The notes: generated from the letters alone by a model not told the origin. Shown: positions 1-12,392, counted from the stretch's first letter. The stretch: 64,000 nt of DNA from Auricularia sp. M13 (GCA_037042915.1 JAXOIZ010000013.1:62001-126000), one strand, 5' to 3'. Made by a program: numbers and translations.

Positions 1-1740
1 ATTGTTTTGTCAACCCACGCTCTTCCAGTCAAAATTCATGCTGCTCGTGCGACTAGGACTCTTGCTGCTGGTCCCCTGGCACACTGGCGCACGCATTTCG
101 GTTCTCAGCGCCATCTGACTTCTGGCTGGCACTGCGGCTTCAAAATCTTGGCCACAACCGTATTCGTATTCCTGCTGTCCTGCTTGAGCACGCGTGGCAT
201 TTCTCTCCGTGTTAAGTCCCATGCTATGCGAAACTCGACTTTCCTCCGGATCCCGTATGCTCAGCCATTCCGTTCCCCCGTTCTGATGCAATCTGCCGTT
301 TATCTCTCATTGCGGCACGCGGCGCTTAGAGACTGCTGCTCCATTCAAATGTGCTCATGGTCGCACGCGTGGCTGCGGATTGAGAGGTCGCAGGCCGCAG
401 CTTTCACCGGCGATGTGACCGCGCCGCATAAACTCAGGTATAAACAGATTCAGTCTGATCTGCATAGGACTGCACGCGCGTCTGCCCGGCGGTGTGCGAC
501 CACTCCTTCGGTTTCCGCGCGCCGCTGGTTGGCAGGTTCTATCACTAGCATATTTTTGTTCGGCTCGTCCCTCAGTCTCATTAAGAGATGAACTCTGGAG
601 TGCACAGGATCTGGCATGTCTCCAAGTTTGCGAAGCTGTGACATGCTCTCTGCTTAGGATTGCTGTCGAAGCCCCGGCGGATGGGAGCCGCACACGACGA
701 AAGGTAGCCACGAACCATTATGGAGCGACGATGTGACGACCGCCGACGCTGTGTACCGGGCTTGGCTAGCAGATGATGAGAGCAGGAGAGAATCGATGAC
801 AGAATAACGGTGCGGAAACGGGTATTTATACCCAATTAAACGACATATGTAATGGGATGAAGTGCAAGCTGATCCTCCCCATCGGGAGATGGGACCGGAG
901 AGTTCAGATTGGTTCTCTACCGGCTGCACGCGCGCAGATGACAGGCTTAATTGAAGACGAGAAGAATTACATTTTGCAAGGAGACTGACCGTAAATTCAT
1001 CGACAGGCCAGGTTGAGAGACTTCGCTAGCCAACGCCTCAAAGATCGCAAATGACACTGCGGAATTTGTGAGAGACTATGAGTTACAACTGAGATCCATA
1101 AATTGAGCGCTTTGAAGTGCTGTAACATAACGCAGTCGACGCAGACGACACTACAGCGCGTGCGTACGCGTTTGCTCGGCTCGGGGTTTGGACCGTGACT
1201 CCGATCCCGCCGGTTCTTGCTTTCAACCCACAACACGCGCAGGAAGCGACACGCCGTTCAGTCGCGCCTGCGCTCATCGCAATGTTACTAGAGAGATGTA
1301 CTCGTCGTGCTCGCGCAACAGTGCGCCCCCGCCCGGTTATTAGCCCGAGATAAAGGCTGACGGTTTTCTAGTAGCATCGGCGAAAAGCTTCATCCCAGCT
1401 CGCCGACAAAGCTAACACGCGTTTCTGGACACCGCGCTTGATTTTGAGACTGCGTCAACGACATAGTGCATTGTTGGAAGCGCTTTATGCACTCGAGTGG
1501 ATGCATCGAACGCAGGCGCAATCGAGGCTCGCGTGCACATGAACTGTTCGTTCAACGAAATGACTGCGCGTGACTGGCAGAGGCTAGACGTACGCACCGC
1601 TGTGTTGCTCCATTGATGCGCATTATTACCCAAAGCATGCGCAACTTTGTGCTAATTGCATTTTTCTTTGGTTTAGGACCCACCTTCCTGCCCATCTCCC
1701 CGGCTCCAACCTGAAGTTCTCTCTTCGAAGTCGATGGCTA
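1..1740. other. No supported gene
   Basis: GC-rich sequence with open frames on both strands. They are rich in arginine, serine and cysteine, overlap one another, and show no recognisable domain or consistent splice pattern. A TATA-like palindrome (GGTATTTATACC) lies near 821-832. I see no gene that I can support here. Confidence 0.5.
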
Positions 1741-1748
1741 GGGTTTCT

Positions 1749-1756
1749 ATAAATAT
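1749..1756 (+). promoter_or_regulatory. TATA-box-like site
   Basis: TATAAATA lies 33 bases upstream of an ATG at 1789 on the same strand. The downstream frame is short, so the assignment as a real promoter is inferred. Confidence 0.3.
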
Positions 1757-1788
1757 TGGGCTAGGTGAGCTGGGTTGCTCAGCGGTAA

Positions 1789-2013
1789 ATGTCTTTGCTC
1801 ACAAAATTGCCTAGGAAATTCATAGTGCGTCGAGTTGGCGCCGACGCGGAATCGTCGACATTCGCTTCGCTGACTGTGGCGGCGCTTCTGGACTTCAGAA
1901 AGAGAACCCATGGGAGCTTACCGTGCGCTTTTGATGCCTCCCTTATCCTTGCCGTACGTTCAGAAATTTCGTGGCTTTCTCGCATTGCTGACGCCGGGGC
2001 TGACAACAGATAG
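1789..2013 (+). CDS. Possible short or partial protein, unrecognised
   Basis: A 74-codon frame opens at an ATG 33 bases below a good TATA box. It has a balanced composition in its first 40 residues (starts MSLLTKLPRKF) and then becomes arginine-rich. No domain is recognised. It could be a first exon, because a possible splice context follows near 1905, but no continuation could be fixed. The alternative is chance. Confidence is low. Confidence 0.2.
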   Translation: MSLLTKLPRKFIVRRVGADAESSTFASLTVAALLDFRKRTHGSLPCAFDASLILAVRSEISWLSRIADAGADNR

Positions 2014-3057
2014 GCCGGCTTCCAGGACCTTCCGGAGATTCGGATCTCTGTCCAGCTCGCTCCTTCCAGTGCTCCTGGCCTTGGGATCGCGCGCGCCACT
2101 GGCGCGTACCACATGCGCTGGCTCGACGCGTTTCGGGCGCGGTCTGCGGATACGTCAGAGGCGGACATGAAATCTCTAGGCGTCGTTGTCGCTCCGCGCA
2201 CGCCTGCAATGTTGCGCTGCGTCACCAGCCGGCCACGACGCCAGCACGCGCACGCACGACGCCGCACTCGCTTGGTGGTCTTTTGGTGTGATTTCCTTGT
2301 GAGGTTACCCGTCCGCGTGGGCCCTTGCAATCGGCTCTGGCGTGCATCATTGGAAAGCTCAGCGGGCGCCGGTAGCCTCGGCTCCTCGTACGGCTCGCGC
2401 CCAGTCGCCCAAATATCGCCAGCGTCTTCGCGGTCGGCGCTCCTCGCGCGGCCGTCCAGGATGTAGTGCCGCGCGACTTGCTAGATTGCCCGCACGCACG
2501 CCCCCAGCTGAAACGATATTCTCTCGCCCACAGGTTTACGGAGCGAGCACGCACATGCCCTTTGCAGGACTACGTGCCGCTGCCTGGACGCAGAATGTGC
2601 GGGCTTAACTCCGGTTGGCGATGGCTTGCTCTGCTGGTTGCTAGGCTCCTCATGCATCTGGTAGGGACTCGGGAGGCCCGGATCGGGCAGGCGACGCGGG
2701 AGAGGATGACTACGCGAGTGCTGTCGCAGTGTTCCTGAACTTCGTTTATTCCTACCTCAGTATTTTAGTCCCATATGTAGTTCCTCCTATCCAGACCGCG
2801 GCCGCTGTGTCACATAATCGCACAGATGTAATGTTAGTACTCTCACATGAAACGCAATCTTTGTGAACAGAGAGTCACTTCGAAATGCTGCATCCGCACG
2901 CCTGTAGAGCGAGTGGTTTGCCAGTGAAAAGAACAAGGTTTTCATCCGACGATTGGCGCGCGTCGGACTCGGAGGGTCGACAGCTCGTCCAACTTCGTCC
3001 TGAGCTGCGACCACCACCACAACTCTCCCCACACCCTAGTTCTCGCGGGCCTCTGTC
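2014..3057. other. Intergenic, no supported gene
   Basis: Only overlapping arginine-rich frames are seen. The last 60 bases (about 3000-3057) are rich in CCACC and CTCC, as expected of the 5' leader of the regulator gene that starts at 3058. Confidence 0.4.
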
Positions 3058-3739
3058 ATGAAGAGCTCAGCGAGGAACAAGAGGCGCGCTAGCACCGCGT
3101 GCGACAACTGCCGCGAAAAGTCAGTCTGAAATGTTCATCACAGTTTCTTGCTTGAGCAGCTCACGGCTGAGGCGTAGGAAAACGAAGTGCAATGGCGCCG
3201 GGGCGCCAACTACGTGCGATGCGTGCGCAAAGAAGGGTCTTGAGGTACGCCCTATTCCGGATTGCTGTCTCGAGGACTTAAGGCCTTCCGGCGTTGACAG
3301 TGCACATGGACGGGAGTCGACCACCGCACCCCGCGCTTGCGCCAGTGCCAGCTTTGCGAAGTCTACGCTGCCGAAGTTCATCGACTGAGCGCTGAAAATG
3401 CTCGACTTGGCGAGGAGAACGCGCAACTGCGCGCGGCGGCAGCTACGGAAAAAGAGCGAGAGGCATTGGCCGCTCAGGTGCGTGATCCTCAATTCTTGTC
3501 GCCTCGCTCCCGTCACTGAGAGGTATTCCGCGCAGCTCGTCTATGGCGACTGGACGCACAACTCCGCCAGCCTCGGTCAGCCACTGACAGTACAGTCCTT
3601 AGCGCCAGCACTCGAGTACAACGGCGATCAAGACGGGTTTCCCTCCATTCCTCACGAAACATCCCTACAAACGACACAGCCTTGGTTCAGAGGAGAAGCT
3701 ATGAACGCTACCGAGCCACCGGATGGATGGATGGCGTGA
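3058..3739 (+). CDS. Zn(II)2Cys6 fungal transcription factor
   Basis: Four exons (3058-3119, 3178-3244, 3301-3477, 3536-3739) give a 169-residue protein. The introns are 58, 56 and 58 bases with GT..AG ends, and all phases agree. Residues 15-44 form the binuclear zinc cluster: C15-x2-C18-x6-C25-x8-C34-x2-C37-x6-C44, with the REKKTKC basic motif. The cluster is split over three exons and is complete only after splicing. Two more cysteines and a leucine/glutamate-rich coiled coil (about 60-102) follow, the usual dimerisation element. The C-terminal 67 residues are polar and end in DGWMA. Family knowledge says such proteins are nuclear DNA-binding regulators. This one is short and has no middle homology region, so it may be a small class member or a gene with further exons. 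Its targets cannot be predicted. Confidence 0.85.
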
Positions 3740-6700
3740 GGACTTGTTGCTAGAATTTCGTTGCTTTCTTGCAGTGCTTTCTTGCTCTCTATCGCGCCGA
3801 TGAACTCGTCCAGATGTGCTTTCGAATGATTATACCCAAGTGAAGCTTGTCTGAGAGTTGCAAGTACAGCCGTGCGGGCCACGATGACGGTGAGGCCGGC
3901 GCTGCGAGGACCGGGCGCGCTCGTTGGCGTCAGCGCACACATCTCGGACGCGTCGCCCGCCCCGTTGCGGAACGGCATGCGCAGTGAGCACGCTGGAACC
4001 AGCGATTGAAAACCGCCCAAACTCCTCCACCTCCCGCTCGCGTAGCGCTGAGCAATGTGAGCCCGCGCCCAGCACCGCAGCAACATAGGCAGCACCTGCT
4101 AGGTAGACCGTGTGTCCGCTTACAATGCAGCTCGCGGACTGCACAAGTACGAGCTCTGCGTCGACGCCAACGCCGACGCCGACGATCGATCACCGGCTGC
4201 AGCCACAAGCAGCGCGGCCGGCTCGGGGCTATCGCCGAGGGCACGAGCCGCCGGTGGCAGCTAGCAGATGATTCAGGGTATCGCGAGCGCTCGGAGCTGC
4301 TCAGCCTCGTCGTCTGGCTGGCGGACAACAGGACCGCGCAGACAGTATGCGTTGATCGCACCCGTGAAGAGCGACGAATCCGGGTGCGCGCCATCCACGT
4401 TGAGGAGCAGCTGCTGGTCACATTGGCGGCAGAAGAACGGCCACTGGCAGCGCGTCTATGAAAAGTACTGTGAGTGAGCCGGGCAGCCGTAGAAACAAAA
4501 CGAACATGCGCACATGACTGCGTACGCCTCCCGTGCGTCGCGTACGCCGCCCGCGCACAAAAGGTCCTCCTGGGCCGCAGGATGGCGTCAGACACACTTC
4601 GTGCGCGCGAGGACGGCGTCGCGGAAGCCGATAGTCCACGGACCAGTCGCGCAGGCAGCATAAGACGCAGCCACGTGGTCAGACCTGGCCTTGTGTACCG
4701 CGGCGCGATCGAGCGGGTGCGCGCGCGCGTACGGCTTCCCCAGGCGTCGACGTGGTTGCTCTGCCGGGTTTGAGTTGCACTGAGTCGCCACTGCGCATGC
4801 CGTGTCAGTCAATCGTCGAATAGTAGTAAAGATAGCGCACCGATGGCAACTTGCGATGCGGCAAAGTGTAGAGGGTCCCACAAAGCAGCACGACCGCGAG
4901 CAGCCTCCCAACGCCTTGCAAACGACCCAAGACGCATCGAGCTCATTGGCGCCGTCGGTGTCGTACACAAAAGCGGGCGGGTCGATGATGGGCAGTCGTA
5001 GCACGGATTGCACGCCGCGTAGCAGTCGGGGTAAACGCGGTCCAATCTGAGGCGGAGGCGAATTTGGCAAGGGGGCAGCCGTCCCCAGGTCGTGCGCGGT
5101 TTACTGAGGCACTGACACTTCAGCGTTGAGCCCGCGTCACAGCCGCGCCGCTGAGTATTGAGCGTCAGTAAGTCTTGCGCAAGGCGGTCAGGGTGAAAGC
5201 AAGGCTCTAATTGGAACGACTATCTTCCAACAGAGGATGCAAAGGAGACTAAAGCAAGGCGCACTTGAGTCGGCACTGGACGCCCGGGCATTGACAAGGA
5301 GGCAGCCGTCCCGCGCCAGGTCGCGCGTGGTGTTTTGAGGCGTCGGCGTGATTGCAGTATCGAGCTCACGCGCCTGGGCACCGCAGCTACATATTACGCG
5401 TCAGTTAATCTTGCGCCGGGTGGGCACGGCGAAAAGCAGGCGCACCCGAGTCTGCACCGTCCGTCGCCCGATGCGCTCTTGCTAGCGCGCGCGCCACGGG
5501 TCACGCCGAGTCGTTCGACTGTGCTTTGCTTCGCAACACGAACGCGCGAACAGTCCACGACGCATGGAACTCCTAGCGCCCCCGTAGTCGCCCATGAGGC
5601 TGAAAAGCGAGCGCGCTCTTGACGGGCCGTCGTGCGACCGGGCGCGCGTGCAGCAGAGGACGCGCGGCACCTGCAATCAGGCCGGGCCTCGTAGGCCGCG
5701 TCGTCGAGGTTGGCATGGGTCACAGTCCGGCGCCAGGTCGCGCATGGTGCCCGGATATTCGAGCTCCTCGTCGTCAGCCGTTGCAGCCAGTGAGTTGTCA
5801 CGAGAGGTAGTTCAGGCAGACGCGAGTTCTGCAGAACCCGTCGGCGAAGCGGGCAGCTTTCGAAGTGGCGGCGCGAAAGACTGACAGTGCGTCCAAGGTC
5901 GCAAGCCTCCACGGTCGTCGGTGTAATCCTGGTGTGGAGCATGAGCATTCTCGCGGCGCGTGCGCGAGGCTTTTGCGCAAGGGATCTTTGAGCAGGAATG
6001 CGTGGCCGCGTTGATGTTGGTGTCGGCGTCGCTGGACCGGGCCCGCGTCGTGTCCATGGCTTATCCAGCACCACCGCGCGGTCGTCAACGCCAAGAAGCA
6101 GTGTCTTCGGGTCCTTTATGGCAGGCGCACAGCTTATTGAGCAGCAGAAGACGGCATAGAGGCGGGTGGACTGGGCCTCGTGCGCGGCGTCGGCGAGGTT
6201 CTTGTCGAGGTCATCGGCGCTGGATGGTGCACCGGCAGCACGGTCGTCGGGCAGCTACTTGTAGCGAGCATAAAGGCTTCAGTTCGACGCGGGAGCGAGG
6301 CTTTGGCGGCCCGAATGAGATCCTTGACCTCGAGCGCGCATCGCCTTCCTTGGATTATTGCTGCTGAATAAATGCGCGATGTACGGCGCTAAAAACCGGC
6401 GCTGGGTCGTCATGGGAATATAATTGTTGAGCGGACAGTGTAGGCGGAGCGCGAACGGCACGCTCACGGTGGATGGTTTAGAGCGGAAGGCAAGGCGCGC
6501 GAGCGGAGTTGATACACGCGACGTTCCTTGGCTCTTGCCGTTCCCGATGACTGGCAGCAGCAGCAGTTCGCGCTGACGCCGCTCCGAAAGGCGCTGCGAT
6601 TAGGAAAACTTGATTAGGCAAACTTATTTCTATTTGGGACCTGGCCAGCCATTCCGACGTCGACATCAACTTCACGCCGTGTTGCTCTATCCTCGCTCGC

Positions 6701-8559
6701 CCGTACCGCCAGAACAGGGTTATGTCTTTCAGTGCGTACAGGCCTATAATAAACCTTACTAGACGCATAATTCTTACGCCCCTGCGCCAGGGATCATATC
6801 GCTACGACAATCTGCCTCGCAATGGCCCCGACGTGCCTGCTCCCGATACTTCGCCGTAGCACACGGCGGGCTTGCTAGCAGTTTTTAGAGTCTGTCAGGT
6901 GCGTTCTACTGTTTTAACAAGTCAGAATAATGCTGATTTATCTTGCGATCTGCAGGTACAGAAAGCGCAGGCCCCGAATATGCCGAACCCGATGGCCGCG
7001 GTCGCGCAGCGAACACCTGCTCAAATGCGTATCAACGCGCGTCCCAGCGGGTTCCGACTCCGCGCTGCAGATGGGCGACGCTCGAATGCGTGCAATGAGC
7101 GAAATGCTCGCCGTCGAACCGGATGCGAGGGCAGGCCGCCGTCGATAGCGCCCAACAATCCACCGGTTCGTGTCGATCTTCTGAGCGTTTGGGCTCCTGC
7201 TGACCCGCTTTCATTGCGCTTGCAGGAGCTCCATCGTGCAAGCGCGTCGTCTGGTCTATCGACCGCACACGGCCAACGTCCGTATTATCAGAGCTGCGTG
7301 CGGTCCCAGAATTCATCGTGCGTCGTCCCTTATTCTCTGTACCTCGGCTGACGACGACCTGAAGCCCATTCATTGTCCAGGGGCCGCGGTGCTGCGCTGC
7401 GGGACCTCGATCTCGCGCGGTGGCCCGTGTCCGCGCCGTGGACGATAAGCTCTCGCGCTCAATCGAGGTTCGCCCGCGAGAGGTGGCCTGAAAGGTGCCG
7501 CAAGGCTCCGCGCAAGTGGCCGGTGTTGGCGGCTTCAAGAGCCTCCGCGACACGAGCTCTGTGCGCGATCGCGGATGTGCTGTGCGGGCGCTCACTGCGC
7601 TCGCATTCGTGGATAGCATGCGCGAAGGCGCCACGCCCGATGCGTCTGAGACAGGACGGGCAACGCGCACACGCCCACGGCCAGATGCGCTCTGCCGTGT
7701 GAGATAACCGTGTCCGTTTGTCGGCGGTCGAGGAAAATCATGCGCGCGCTGTTGATGATAGGCTCCTCCCCAGCGGGCGCAAAGGAGGGGAGCTGCAGGA
7801 GGAGGGGGCGCCCGGTGGCGGACGCGCGCCGCCAGAGGAGTACTGCTGATCCGGTCACGTCTGCAAACTGTCAATGGTGTTCGTGCCGCGCCGGGCGGTC
7901 GAGCTTGTGGCTGCGATTCGGCCTGTATTTTCGGCGCGCCCGTCGACAGCAGACTGGGGGTTGGTAATTATTCGGCCACTGCATTGTGTTGATCACGCTC
8001 GCGCGCACTCCGCGTCGTCGTTCCGTTCTTATCATGAGTTGGTGTGCGGTCCACCCGCACTTCGTTGCACCTTGTTGGTAGTGTACAGTGCGAGGTGTAT
8101 TGTGACTGTGAGTTGCCGCACAGAATGCGCCCGCCGGCATGTGTTCCGGTCCGGCTATAGGCAAAGCACCGGGCCGAGGTCTTTGCCAACACATGTTGCC
8201 CTCGTACCACCATCGTCGCCAGCACCGCTGCGCTCCCAGGCGCACCCAGACAAGACCTCTGCTAGAAAACATGATGCATATACAGTGAGCTTGCCATTGT
8301 TGCACTGTGAGCATAGCAGGGCAGCTCACAAAGTGTGATGCAATCTGTAGAGCAGGCCATCCACCGATCTCGGACCATCGGTGCTCATCAGACTGTCGGC
8401 CAGCCGTCCCGCACGTTCTAGGCTTTGCTACACGGGCCACAAGTGCCGCTGTCCTACCGAAGCTTGGCTCTGTTACTCGGTGGTGTCTCTCTATCATTGT
8501 TCAAGTATCGGCCACTCCAGGTGCGTCTTATGGCCTGCCATTGTAATGGATTGTGCTCA
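3740..8559. other. GC-rich stretch without convincing complete genes
   Basis: Long frames occur on both strands, but all are arginine/alanine/cysteine-rich and mutually overlapping. Some minus-strand pieces (4273-4455, 4800-5045, 7592-7858) read like protein, but I could not join them into a gene. A short unrecognised minus-strand frame lies at 6478-6768. Confidence 0.4.
4273..4455 (-). CDS. Possible exon of an unrecognised gene
   Basis: On the minus strand a good acceptor (TTTTCATAG) is followed by about 60 codons of protein-like sequence with a CxxC pair (residues read CRQCDQQLLL) and balanced acidic residues, ending at TGA. No start, donor or domain could be assigned. It may be a remnant of a decayed gene spread over 3.7-5.1 kb. 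Confidence 0.25.
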   Translation of the reverse strand, partial: TRCQWPFFCRQCDQQLLLNVDGAHPDSSLFTGAINAYCLRGPVVRQPDDEAEQLRALAIP

Positions 8560-9002
8560 CAGGAGAAAATTTCCGCCGCCTCAGTAGATTATAATGGTGA
8601 CAAAGCAGGGACCGATGGCATCGGCCTCCCAAGGCACGACGAGTATGTCTCCGCGTTCTCATGCATGAACATCAAACACTCTGACATTTTTTTCCCTCTG
8701 GTCATGAAAGCCACTCCTATTTCAGCAATATACAATAATCAACTCAAGAAATTCAGTGGGTCCTATCGGAAAATAAAAATACTACATACCTTCATAATGG
8801 CCATGGTGGAGTTCGCCCAGATGGTAAAAAAAAAGCCTTCCCAAACAGGAATCTGGCCTTCACGTTACTTGCGACATCTGCTGTATTCGTATTTACACCA
8901 GTGTGTCGTTCTCAGCGGGGGGGATCAGATTCGGAACTAGAAACGGTACGGATTGCATCTGAGACGAATATTACCTCATAAGAATTGCAGTTTCGATATG
9001 CC

Positions 9003-9418
9003 ATGGCCCATCTCGATAAGGAACATGTAAAAACACTGCTCAAGGCCGAGGAGAAGATCCTCAGCACCATGCTGTCTCTGGTAGAGACCCCACAGCAGCT
9101 TGTTCCCGTCGCAGAACAGCTCCTGGACGACCTATATCAGGACATAGAGCAGTTAATTCCGGCTTGCGACGCCTTGAAGGAAATGTGCGAGTCTTTACCG
9201 TGCAGTTCCCCAACCGCAAGCGTATCGAAGACCCCCCACCCACTGAAGACCCCCAACCCACCGAAGACCCCCGACCCCCCGAAGGATCCAAAAAACGACA
9301 ACTCGAAGAACATGGACCTGCCCCTGGTCAACCGTCGAAGCGCTCCCGAAGTGCTGAACCCTCGGTGACCAATAATTTCAAAATAAACATTTTTCAGGGC
9401 AATGGCTTCTCATCGTGA
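9003..9418 (+). pseudogene. Unrecognised protein, apparently frameshifted
   Basis: From the ATG at 9003 a leucine/glutamate-rich helical segment of about 60 residues is read (starts MAHLDKEHVKTLLKAEEK). Near 9180-9200 the plausible coding frame changes: the other frame (open to 9418) continues with PTEDP repeats, a basic KR-rich stretch (PSKRSRS) and a C-terminus reading NIFQGNGFSS. No intron of a realistic length joins the two frames, so I infer a one-base frameshift or sequence error. It lies at the start of an AT-rich island that looks like transposon sequence. Function is unknown. Confidence 0.4.
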
Positions 9419-9453
9419 GCAAAAAATACATACTAAGACGATTCACTGATTTA

Positions 9454-9628
9454 CAGTACAAGTCCTCATAATTCATGACCTCAAAACTCATAATTCATAT
9501 TTGACAACTAGAAAAACCTTCCCCATCAGACCCTGTACCAGCCATTTCACTACCTCATAATTCATAAATCCCATAATTCATTGGATTTGGGCAGTCCCCA
9601 ACTGTATGAATTATGAGGAAGTGTACTG
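9454..9628. mobile_element. Tc1/mariner-type MITE, 175 bp
   Basis: The ends are inverted repeats of about 23 bases (CAGTACAAGTCCTCATAATT at the left, its near-complement at the right) flanked by TA at 9452-9453 and 9629-9630. The interior repeats the motif CTCATAATTCAT several times. TA duplication and CAGT termini are the signature of the Tc1/mariner superfamily. It has no coding capacity. Confidence 0.75.
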
Positions 9629-9639
9629 TAGTTTCAGGC

Positions 9640-10320
9640 CAACAGAGGTTCTTCGAAATTTAAACGTTGCGGTGCTTCAAGCTCAGAGAGGTTTTGGTTT
9701 CAGGTCAGCCTTAGCGATCTGTATTGTAGATACGGACTCACTCCCATCGCAGACCTCAACCCATGATGCCAAGGAATATTTGGGGAATGGGCCCACGACC
9801 ATCGAATGCCAGGTATGCACTTTATTTCGGCTCTTTGGATTTCCACTTATCTGCTTCAGGGATGTTTCAGGTAGACATTCTGAAGGCAGCCATATTAGCT
9901 CTGCAAGGTATGTAAAGGCTTTAGATTATATGGATTCTCTCCAGGTTTAGTGATTCAATGGTTATTAAGCAGCAACACCGAGTTCGTCTTTTCAATAAAC
10001 TCTTTCACCATATTTTCTGATATTCTTATTGCAGTGGTCGTTCAGACAAAGACAATGGTGATGATGATGATGATGATGATGACGCCGTGGCCAGTCATCC
10101 GGAATTAGAGCTGCAACTGGTAGGAGGACGTCCTGGCGATGTCCCGTCTATGCTCCCTGTCGAAACCAGGTTCGATATCAGTTTATCCATTGTGGCAATC
10201 AAGTTAACTCTTCACAGCTCGGATTTGATTCAACCCACTTCCGAAGATTCGTTATTTAACGAAATTATTGATATGCAGTTGGTGGACGAAGCAACAATGT
10301 CCTATGGGTAAGCATATGGC
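9640..10320 (+). other. Putative exons of an AT-rich, TE-like gene
   Basis: Several short open stretches are bounded by plausible splice sites: one ending before GTATGC near 9811, one ending before GTATGT near 9909, and one starting after TATTGCAG near 10035. The last runs to 10310 and contains an aspartate run from a GAT microsatellite (about 10056-10083). The composition is AT-rich, unlike the GC-rich flanks. No family is recognised. The pieces probably belong to one degenerate element gene. Confidence 0.3.
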
Positions 10321-11201
10321 TGTTGGGTCTCGTCCGATAAACTGAAGACGGAAATTGTTGCGGTCTTCACGGTCTCCGCAAGCTCTGTCCGTTTGTCCGC
10401 GGATTTTACGCCGCTTCTCTGAGCGTTCGGTCGCTGCTGCATACAGTCGGCGTACTGTTTACCATCAGACTGAGACTCGGCCAGGGTTGGAGACCTCGGG
10501 CTGAATGGCTCGGGATATGGTATACGCGCCGCTCTCTATCGGTCTACGGGGTGAGACGACCTCGGCGCATACCCCAATTCGGCTCGGTGGAGGTTTCCTA
10601 CCCTCGGACCATGGTTCGGCTGCTCTCACCTGGCTGTATGCGTTGGGTACGTGCGCTGGGACGCTCGGGACAGACTCTAGGCCCCCCTTCGGACCTCGGA
10701 CAGGCTTGGCTGGTCACCCTGTGCAGCCCCGGAGGCTCAGAAACGCCTCTATTGGGCCTCCCCCGGGCGCGCTATCTCTCAGACGGATAGTGGTGAGGTT
10801 ACTCTCGCCTGGTACAAGCTTGGCTACATCCTCGGACTCTCGGCTTTGGCTCGCAGTGGCTTGACGCCATCCCTATGCGCCTGTGTGCCGCCCTCCTCCT
10901 TGGTCCGTGTCCTCGGTGTGTATGGTATATCTCGACACCTTAGCCCCGCCTCGGACCGTGCTCGACCGGAGGTCTGGAGGGGCGTCGACGCCCTGGGAGA
11001 TGATGGGGGATGCGCTCACTATCCCCGGGATCACACTGGACCGGATCATCGGTCGCTGGAGATGGGTATATAGGTTGTGGGGTGTAGATGCGTGTACCCT
11101 AGGTTTGGTCTGGTCAATTGTACCGCTTGTCCGTTCTTCCTCGTCCCTCTCTCCTCCATTGGGCGTCGGTCTCGGCGAGTGACGAGCGCTCTGCCGTGAC
11201 A
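10321..11201 (+). repeat. GC-rich insertion, possible solo LTR
   Basis: An abrupt GC-rich block sits inside AT-rich sequence. It begins TGTTGGG and ends TGACA, and a TATA-like GTATATAGG lies near 11066. TG..CA ends plus a TATA box suggest an LTR. However, I find no matching 5-bp target duplication and no second copy, so this is only a candidate. Confidence 0.25.
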
Positions 11202-11294
11202 GAAATATTCTTACCAGAGATGACCCCGATGGCCGGTTGATGTTTTATTCGTCATATCATCGTCATATTAATATTCTCCTTCAGCCAAGATGAC

Positions 11295-11462
11295 ATGGAT
11301 GTCGACAATGATCATGGGGGCGAACTCGAGTATGTTTTCCATGGTTGGAGTCCTCCTCTGATGATTTCCGGCAGACAAGGGGGATTACCTGATGAAATGA
11401 ATAATTTGCTTGATTTGTCTATGGAGGACAACCCCGGCAACATGGAAAAGGACAAGCGGTGA
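11295..11462 (+). CDS. Possible terminal exon, unrecognised
   Basis: After an acceptor (CTTCAG, about 11284) a 55-codon frame reads acidic, protein-like sequence (starts MDVDNDHGGELEYVF) and stops at TGA 11460-11462. It is likely part of the same AT-rich degenerate gene as the exons at 9.6-10.3 kb. Confidence 0.3.
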   Translation: MDVDNDHGGELEYVFHGWSPPLMISGRQGGLPDEMNNLLDLSMEDNPGNMEKDKR

Positions 11463-11498
11463 GATCTCTCCCCAATCATTTCAGGGAGACTCAGTGCC

Positions 11499-11730
11499 TC
11501 AGTGCCCATAAAGTACATGATCTCAAGGATGGCAGTGGGTACATTGGTTTCATGAGGTCCTAGCCTCTGAGAAGCATGAACTGGAGTGTGGAGTAGGTTG
11601 CAACCACATGTCCTGGTGAACTCACTGCAAGTCATACCACCCTCCAGTCCATGCTTCTCAGAGGCTAGGACCTCATGAAACCAATGTACCCAATGCCATC
11701 TTTGAGATCATGTACTTTATGGGCACTGAG
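11499..11730. repeat. Long inverted repeat (hairpin)
   Basis: Arm 11499-11590 and arm 11639-11730 are near-perfect reverse complements of about 92 bases, separated by a 48-base loop. Directly after the right arm, a sequence resembling the loop region recurs (GGGTAGGTT...TGGTGAACT), so the hairpin is embedded in a partial direct repeat. It could be a foldback element or a MITE. Confidence 0.7.
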
Positions 11731-11956
11731 ACACTTGACCTGGAAGGTGGGGTAGGTTACATGTGTAGTTCATGGTGAACTTGGCTGCAACTCAGTTCCA
11801 CCACATGTGCATGTCATTCCTCCACCAATTCTTAATCAATCGCATTCATACCTTAGGAGGTTTATGTAGGCATACAATACAACAGTTCCACGCGCTTGAA
11901 GTATGTACTAAGCTCGGGTTCTCAGCTCTGGGAGGGTGGGAAGGCTGGGAGCAATA

Positions 11957-12392
11957 CATCGCTCACCCCACCATCGTTTCAAAATATACAGCCCTGCAAA
12001 CTATTTTGAAAATCTTGTATGAGCTCCTGGCATACATTCCTCAAGTTGCTAGGAATATAATTAACAAATGCGCTCTGGGTGAAAGTCCTTCTGGACAGAA
12101 ACTGAGGGACAGAATTGCAAATGCAATTCCTCCACCAATTCCGCATCCCCTACAACCAAACTCTGGGATAGGATGTTATGGATGTATTCCAACAAATCCA
12201 TATGCTTGGAGCAATGTCTGACCTCGGATTATGAGGTCTGTTGGCCTTGGGAGGCCGGCCGGCGAAATCGCACACTGCACCATCATTTCAAAATATACAG
12301 ACCTGCATACTATCTCGAAAATCTTCTATGGTGTCCTGCACCCCACAGCGAGAGTTACTTAGGATATAATTAACAAACCCTCCCTGGGTGAA
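11957..12392. repeat. Diverged direct repeat pair
   Basis: About 120 bases at 11957-12083 (CACCATCGTTTCAAAATATA...) recur at about 12274-12392 (CACCATCATTTCAAAATATA...) with shared GGAATATAATTAACAAA-type blocks. The copies have drifted apart. In the first copy a frame encodes protein-like sequence (about 11820-12220). In the second it is broken. Confidence 0.55.

Noticed and set aside
7032-7874. 280-codon minus-strand frame
   Set aside because: Arginine, threonine and serine-rich with no motif. It overlaps other open frames in GC-rich sequence.
10316-11206. Complete LTR retrotransposon
   Set aside because: No 5-bp duplication (ATGGC against GAAAT), no gag-pol frames and no second LTR. At most a solo LTR.
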